From positions 665,841 to 729,840 of the forward strand of contig NW_022985565.1 of the NCBI RefSeq assembly GCF_010093815.1: a stretch of DNA of 64,000 nt, given 5' to 3'. Positions within the stretch are counted from its first letter, which is position 1, and every line of letters starts with the position of its first letter. The position numbers and the translations under genes were made by a program. The notes under the pieces are model-generated. The model was given only the letters and a program-made list of their open reading frames with translations. It was not told the origin of the DNA and did no database searches. Positions 57,831 through 64,000 of the stretch are shown here, one piece after another. The DNA comes from Pseudovirgaria hyperparasitica (lineage: Eukaryota; Ascomycota; Dothideomycetes; Acrospermales; Acrospermaceae).

Positions 57831-59489
57831 ATGCCGCTACTTTCACGACATGGCACCCGCAGTTTGTTGCGCACGGTGAACGGCAAGACCCACGCCACAG
57901 ACCAAGACCATGAGGAGGCAAGACCGACTACAACGACAAGCAAGAGGGAAAAGACGAAAGAAGAGATTGAAGAAGAGATCAATCGCTCCCCGCGCAGCTC
58001 AGACAGCGAGTCTTCGCCTTTGAGGAATGACGCTACACTGGAGGGCAAAAGCTCCAGCAATACCACCAAACGTCCGTCAACACCAAACCTCTTCGCAGCG
58101 AAGCCGACCAAAAGGACCAACAAGCCCCGAGTCAGAGCTCCAACAAGAGCAGCATGCAACAACTTGAACGAAGCGAGGAAGCGGAGAGCTGAGAATGAGC
58201 ACGACGATGTGTCTCCCAAAAAGAGGCCGCTTAGCCCCACACAGTCTGCCGACAGCTGGAATGAAGCCGCTTTCATCAAAGCGCCAATGCGAAAAATGAA
58301 GACAGCAACGTATGGGAGAGCCAACATACGCAAAACCACGTTTGGACCTAGCAAAAGCTCGAGCAGCAGCGCTGGAACAAACACGGAAGAGCGATTACAT
58401 GGGTCAGTGGCGAAGTCGTCAGTGAAGCCAGAGAACGGCATGGCCGCAAGATTTGCAGGGTTGAGCAAACGAGCTTCTCCTGTGCAAGAAGAGCCTGTGA
58501 AGCCAAAGGATGATCTGGGAGCGAGATTCGCCTTGTTGTCGGCGCCCAAACAGATGGAGGACGAACATCCGCCTTCTTCGGCTGAAAGCCTGAAGGAAAG
58601 GTTTACTGGTCTCGGTACGACGGGATCGAGCGTAAGTGTAACAACAGCAACTACATCTGCTCCGAGAAACGACACTCTGAGATACAGCTCCCCTCTCAGT
58701 TCTCCACCAGACAGCGAAGCGTCAGATGTCGAAGGACTGGAGTATACAGGCGCTATTTGCCCGTTCTGCAGAGAACCCGTGGATCCAACGATACTCCAAG
58801 CCTTCCTCGGTACTCGAAGGGCATTGAAAGTCCGACAGCAGAATGAATTCCATGTCGTTCACAAGAAGCATTCTGCGCTACAGGAATACAGAAAGCAGGG
58901 TTATCCCGAGGTCGATTGGGGCAGCTTGGAGAATCGACTCGCCAGCCACCACACCTATCTGGAATCCATTCTCGAGGACAGCGTTCCGTCCCATTTCCGA
59001 AATGTGTTGGCAGACAAGGTAGACAGGGGCAAGGAGCGAACGTTGATCCAGACTGAGAACACAGGTGCTTTGTCGGGCATCATGCCTGGCTACTATGGCA
59101 CGCATGGCGCGCGTTTGATGTAGGTCTCTTTTTTTAAAGATATGGATAAATGTATCTGAACCCGGCACTGACAAGACTGCAGGGCCGACTACATCATACG
59201 CAAGTACGGCACAACACTAAGACACCTCGCCGTGAAGGACAAGACCATTGCGTCTCGTGATACTACGGGATTTGTGCAAGCCGTGCTAGTCCCAGAGCTT
59301 GCCATGAAGCTCATCATGGAAGACATGGACGTGGACGAAGGCCGAGCCCGCGAGATCATGCAGGAAAGTGCGCTTCTAGGAGATCTCGTCAACGAGGAGG
59401 TCGACGACATATTGCGGATGACACAGGCAGCAAGCCAAAATCTCTCGTATGGACATTCCGAATCTGGATCTGACTCTGACTTGAAATGA
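57831..59489 (+). CDS. RTC4: RTC4-domain protein (restriction of telomere capping 4-like)
   Basis: Two exons (57831-59119, 59183-59489) give 531 residues. The first 300 residues are polar and probably disordered, with repeated AARFAGLSKRA / GARFALLSAPK / KERFTGLGTTG units of the form RF-x-x-L. The C-terminal 210 residues form the RTC4-like domain, opening with a CxxC (ICPFCREPVD), then HKKHSALQEYRKQGYPEVDW, and ending with the helical MADYIIRKYGTTLRHL. In yeast RTC4 was named from a genetic screen on telomere uncapping; its molecular activity is unclear. The nuclear role here is only an inference from the name-giving family. The intron restores ARLMADYIIRKYG. Confidence 0.85.
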
Positions 59490-60539
59490 ATGAATGCTTC
59501 AATTGATACGTTCATTCTGTACTGTGGATATATATACACTATCCACATTGTGGGGCGGCGCACCCAGCGACGAAGTGAGAGTGCAGTTTTCATGTTGGAG
59601 GTATATATGTACACGGCATTACGGATGGATTGGCATGTATGAATGACTACATTTACGCATTATGGTACAGCAAAGACAGACAGACAGCATCTATTTGAGA
59701 CGGGTCTAGCTAGCCTCATCATCCTTCTTCCATAGAGGTATAAAACTGTTCAGAATTCTCGCTCGTCCCATAATACAAATGGACCTTTTGCAGCATCTCA
59801 TATACATATAGACCAAAAATGGTAATAGTGAATGCAGACAATAATGTTCTCAGCCAGAAAGTGTTAAAAAGATCGGACTACTCAGTCTGCCAATCACCAC
59901 CCGGACAAGCCGATGCACATTTGGGGGGGCCCATCACAGACCATCCCAAACAGGAAAGACAAGCTCGTCTCCGATTGGCTGACAACAGGTTTACTATCAG
60001 TGTAGCCGTGTATCGGGTGCAGGGCCGATTGTACCCGCATAGGGCCGCCCGCATTATCGATTAATTCACTTCTTCATTGGATCATCTGAGCTGCGTTGCA
60101 GTGTTGCGGTGTTGCGGTGTTGCGGAGTCCTCCCCGCCCTCGCTCTCATACCAACAAAATGGGTCATACTAATACTGTAGCAATCGCTAGGCCAAGCCTG
60201 GTCTGGTCCGGTCTCGGGCTATTGTCTGTCTGTCTGTCATAGGGCGTGTGTGCGTACGTACTACCGTATGACTCTCTACTCTACCACCTGTGGCTATTTT
60301 CGTCTTTTACTTCAAACGTCAACTTGAGCCGATACATACCCATTGCCTTGGGTGAACCAGAGAAAAGCATAGAAAGAAAGGAAGGAAAGAAACATACGCT
60401 CGAATTCTCGCTCAACTGACTTTGGCCTCCTGTCCCGTACCAGCTACCAGCTACCAGGTATCAATCAATCAATTATTCATTTACTGGCAGCTACCTACCC
60501 AGGTCCTCGCTGTACATACATACATACATCAACACCGCC
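59490..60539. other. Intergenic spacer and ARO8-like leader
   Basis: No gene is supported. It holds a TGTTGCGG triple repeat (about 60096-60125), a G-run (59922-59928), GAAA-type purine repeats (60365-60390) and CATA tetramers just before the start at 60540. Confidence 0.5.
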
Positions 60540-62280
60540 ATGGCACCACACGCAGCAACAGAAACAACCGCAATCACCGACACCGAGGGCATCCCACTAC
60601 CAAACCCACTGACCGCCAAGATCCCTATCAATGATATCCTCAACCGCCGCGCAAAGGCACAGCAAGCACAATGGGGCGTCGCAGCACCCACCAGCATGGA
60701 CGCATTCAGAATCAACAGACAGCAGCAGCAGGAGCATAAGCCCAAGGCAAAACGCTGGGATCGTAAGTGCACATGATTTATTCACTATATGTTTCCCCCC
60801 CTCCCCCTTTTTCATTTGACAAACCCCCTCCTGACCTCTCTCTCTCTCTCTCCCCACAGACTACCTATCGCACGAAACAACATCGCGCACAGGCTCCGCG
60901 CTCAAAGACGCCGCAAAATGGCTCGGCACACCAGGCATCATCTCGCTCGGCGGCGGCCTGCCCTCAAGCGAATACTTCCCCTTTGCCTCGCTGTCCATCA
61001 AAGTGCCACAAGCGCCCTTCTTCAGCGAAGCCGCAACGGCGCAGTCCGGCACCCTCCTAACAGCAGGCAAGCACGATCTCGCCGAGGGGCTATCCATCTT
61101 CGACATTGCGACGGCGTTCAACTACGGGCAGGGCTCGGGGGCCGCACAGCTGCTGCGCTGGATCTCCGAGCACACGGAGCTGGTGCACGAGCCCGGGTAT
61201 GCGGATTGGGCGTGTACGATGACGGTGGGGAGCACGGCGGCGCTGGACATGTTGCTGCGCATGTTTACGCGGGCCGGGGATGTGGTAGTGAGCGAGGAGT
61301 ACACGTTTGCGTCGGCGGTGGACACGATGCGGCCGCTGGGCGTGCGGGTGGCGGGCGTGGCGGTCGATGCCGAGGGCATGCTGCCTGCTGCGCTGGACGG
61401 GCTGCTCGAGGCGTGGGACCCGGCTGCGCATGCCGGGGCGCGGAAGCCGCGTGTGCTGTACACGGTGCCGAGCGGGCAGAATCCGACGGGGGCGACGCAG
61501 TCTGGCGCGCGGAGGGCGGCGCTGTATGCCGTGTGTCGGAAGCACGATGTCATCGTGTTCGAGGACGAGCCGTACTATTTCCTGCAGATGGATCCGTATA
61601 GCGCTGGGGCTGAGGCGGATACGCCTGCTGCTGCGCCTGCTTCGCTGGCCGAGTTTCTGGACGCGCTGGTGCCGAGCTACCTCCATCTGGATACGGATGG
61701 GCGTGTGGTGCGGCTAGACTCATTTAGCAAGGTGCTTGCGCCGGGCACTCGGATCGGATGGATCACGGGCTCGGAGCAGATTGTCGGGTTGTTCCGTAAA
61801 CACGCGGATTTGTGCACGCAGGGGCCGAGCGGGGTCAGCCAGCTGATGGTGTTCAAGCTGTTGGACGAGCACTGGGGCCACGGCGGCTATCTGGCGTGGC
61901 TGATGCATCTGCGCGCCGAGTACACGGCCAGGCGCAATGTGATTCTGCAGGCTGCTGAGCAGCATTTGCCCCGGGAAGTGGTGCAGTGGACGCCGCCGAT
62001 GGCAGGCATGTTCTTCTGGATGGGTCTGGATTGGAAACGGCATCCCGACGCCGCGAGCAAGAGCGTGATGGAGATTGAGGAGCAGGTGTTCATGCGCAGT
62101 ATCGAGCATGGCGTGTTGGTGATGCGTGGTAGTTGGTTCAGGGCGGATGCAGATAGCGAGATGACGTCGTTGTTTTTCAGGGCCACGTTCGCGGCTGCGC
62201 CGTTTGACAAGATTCAGGAGGCTATACGGAGGTTTGGCGAGGCGATTAGGGTCGAGTTTGGGCTTGTGCAGACGGCGTAG
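60540..62280 (+). CDS. ARO8: Aromatic/2-aminoadipate aminotransferase (ARO8-like, PLP fold type I)
   Basis: Two exons (60540-60762, 60860-62280) give 547 residues. Class I/II aminotransferase features: an N-terminal substrate segment (IISLGGGLPSSEYFP), YGQGSGAAQLLRWI, the Asn-Pro motif VPSGQNPTGAT, EDEPYYFLQMD, and the PLP lysine K365 in DSFSKVLAPGTRIGW. Yeast Aro8 transfers amino groups between phenylalanine, tyrosine, tryptophan or 2-aminoadipate and 2-oxoglutarate, in aromatic amino acid and lysine metabolism. The second exon from about 61080 is strikingly GC-rich, with G or C at most third positions, so all six frames stay open there. Several paralogues exist in fungi; this one could serve a different keto acid. 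Confidence 0.88.
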
Positions 62281-62479
62281 GGTTGGGGGTTTGGTGCCGC
62301 CGGAAAGTGGAGGAGCACTGTGGATACAAGTAGCAGATCAAAATGATTCACAGCAATGTTTTTGCAAAACTTTTGACCAGTATTGAGTATACCCCTGAAT
62401 GGCTCCATAAATGCTTTAGTATTCATACAGATATCGTGTTTGTATCTGAAAAAAAGGCCATCTCTCTCCACTCTCTTAT

Positions 62480-63170
62480 TCAGTTGATAAAGTTTACACA
62501 AAAGAAGTGTAGAATTAGACTGCCAAAGACAAAGTCCGCGAACGCTCTGTGGATGTGTCAGTTTCTGTGCGCGACGCAGCCAAGCTAGATGCCACAATCT
62601 TACCTCTCATTCGATATGCTCTTGAACTCGTTCTGATTCTCTGGGTTTGTCTGGATGCGCAAGCTCGCCGTGAGCACGAATTGGCCTACACAAGCGCTAA
62701 AGCCCGACAGAAACGCATTGAACGGCTGGATTGTAAACAGTTAGTGAAGAGTTCTTGCAATGCGTAAATTCAGTCTCTCATGGCTCTTCGCGAGTGTCTG
62801 CGCCCAAGCTCTTCGGACCACCTCTTCCCTCTCGCCCCCTCCCACAACGTCCTCCCCATATCAACACCATTCAGTAAGAAGTGCCACTTACATAATTCCC
62901 CACCAGTATAACATAGACAAACTGCAGCGCGCCCACAACCGCAAGAAAGGCCAGGAAAGCATCGAGCAGCTTCGTCCGCTGAGGCGTGTTCTTCACGTAA
63001 TTACTCCAGATCTTCTCTGCGATGTCCTTGGCATCGTATTGTGAGGCGGGCTTCGCAGTCGTTTTTGTCGACTTGGATGATTGTGCGGACGGGACGGCTT
63101 GCTGCTGTGACGATAATGTGGTGGTGGGTGTGGAGGAACCGGACGATGCGGCGGTGCGTTTGGGCGCCAT
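62480..63170 (-). CDS. OST2: Oligosaccharyltransferase subunit OST2 (DAD1)
   Basis: Three exons on the reverse strand (62892-63170, 62604-62725, 62480-62546) give 155 residues starting [10 protein letters not shown]. After a Ser/Thr/Gln-rich N-terminal tail of about 45 residues come the DAD1/OST2 hallmarks: [55 protein letters not shown] and the C terminus [22 protein letters not shown]. It is a small ER membrane subunit of the complex that transfers the glycan to Asn in N-glycosylation, with three membrane segments. The first exon alone would end in a short non-family tail (VSGTSY), so splicing is certain. It is divergent from the TMEM14 gene, with 420 bases between starts. Confidence 0.95.
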
Positions 63171-63590
63171 GTCTCTCAATTGGCGAGCTGAGAAAGGGTT
63201 GGGTGAGTGTGTTTGGTTGTCGAGTGCTGGTGGTGCGGTGCTGGAGTGGATTATTATGTATTCCCTCGCTCTGGATTGATGAGGCCAGAAAGTCGATGGA
63301 GCTCGGTTGCTTACGTACGTGTTGCCTGATGGCCTTAGGTACTCGAAATGCCTGAGGTACTCCGTAGCGCCAGCAGTGCAGCCAATGAGAGCGCGCGGAA
63401 TGGAGCTTTCCCCGCGAGATGTCGTGATGACAGCGGCGAGGAGCTATAACTGACTATTACGAGAATGGAGCTCCTTTACTTCTTCGTCTGACACTTATTA
63501 CACTGTCGCATTGCTTTGTACACAACCACTTGCCAACTACACTCCAGCCATACCCAAACCATCTCATCATATCTCAGCCCTGTCTTCATC
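63171..63590. promoter_or_regulatory. Bidirectional promoter of OST2 and the TMEM14 gene
   Basis: 420 bases between divergent starts. A CCAATGAGA element is present at about 63379-63387 (CCAAT box). Other sites cannot be named with confidence. Confidence 0.5.
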
Positions 63591-64000
63591 ATGGTATGTC
63601 TCCTCCGTCATCACCAGCATCAATCCATCAATGTTCCACGCCATAAACATCGTCATCCATAGCCTCGGTCCACCGAACTAACAACCCGCGCAGACGACCC
63701 TCGAACAAACCGCCTTCATCATCGGAACCCTGACCTCCGTCGGCGGCAGCATCGGCTACTTCCGCACCGGCTCCGTGCCCTCCATTGCTGCCGGTTTGAC
63801 CGTCGGCGCACTGTACGGTCTGGGTGGTCTGCGCATTCAGAACCGCCAGCCTTACGGTGTCGAACTTGCGCTGCTTGCTAGCTTGGTGCTTGCCGGTAGC
63901 TCGATTCCGAGAGCGATCAGGAGTGGGAAGCCGCTTCCTGTTGGATTGAGTGTGTTGGCGACGTATGGACTGTATCAGTTTGGGACGGCGTGGAATGGCA
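63591..64000 (+). CDS. TMEM14/UPF0136 family membrane protein, cut by the window end
   Basis: Exon 1 is only the ATG at 63591-63593, followed by GTATGT; exon 2 starts at 63694 after CGCAG and stays open to the window edge. The protein reads MTTLEQTAFIIGTLTSVGG, then GYFRTGSVPSIAAGLTVGAL and GLGGLRIQNRQPYGVELALL, typical of the four-helix TMEM14 family. At 103 residues visible, only a few residues are missing. Human TMEM14C is a mitochondrial inner-membrane protein that helps porphyrin import for haem synthesis; the fungal role is not established. Confidence 0.88.

Noticed and set aside
60789-61601. 270-codon forward frame overlapping the aminotransferase
   Set aside because: High GC content keeps all frames open; its Arg/Ala/Gly-rich sequence is a shadow of ARO8.

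Overview
The window reads as nuclear DNA of a filamentous ascomycete (Pezizomycotina; a Dothideomycete would fit, but the class is an inference). The evidence is a set of clearly fungal proteins (REG1-, SLA1-, SIN3-, RIM15-, SPT2-, RTC4- and ARO8-like), genes split by short GT-AG introns of about 40-100 bases with CTAAC-like branch sites, and long microsatellite-rich spacers. I rebuilt every gene model by hand by joining reading frames across splice sites. Each joined frame closes in phase and restores known family motifs.

Layout. 0-5 kb: a REG1-type PP1 regulatory subunit and an ELMO/CED-12 family protein, both forward. 5-12 kb: a gene desert with many simple repeats. 12-18 kb: a conserved fungal protein of unknown function and a 12-TM MFS transporter. 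18-20.7 kb: a (GATA)n array containing a 10-N assembly gap, flanked by two arrays of one octamer. 20.7-27.1 kb: an NTF2-like protein with a repetitive disordered tail, and the endocytic adaptor SLA1. 27.1-29.8 kb: a small accessory-looking island with a pogo-like MITE, an intronless secreted zinc metallopeptidase and a CpG-free AT-rich tract. 29.8-33.2 kb: SPT2 (reverse), divergent from ribosomal protein P2, then RPS15. 33.5-42.4 kb: an MLH2/hPMS1-type MutL homologue and the SIN3 corepressor, both reverse. 46-52 kb: a RIM15/Cek1-type kinase with PAS, kinase and degenerate receiver domains. 52-54.6 kb: a spacer with a Helitron-like candidate. 54.6-64 kb: a DHA2 transporter, RTC4, an ARO8-like aminotransferase, OST2 (reverse) and the start of a TMEM14 family gene cut by the window edge.

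Most genes are core housekeeping or signalling genes with no operon-like logic. Two share bidirectional promoters (SPT2/RPP2 and OST2/TMEM14). Glucose signalling (REG1), nutrient/quiescence signalling (RIM15) and chromatin repression (SIN3, SPT2) occur together here, but I see no evidence that they form a linked system. No tRNA, rRNA, CRISPR array or biosynthetic gene cluster was recognised. The least explained items are the aromatic/acidic repeat tail of the NTF2-like protein, the Helitron-like 302-base element, the MITE/metallopeptidase island and the Glu-for-Asp receiver domain of the RIM15-like kinase.
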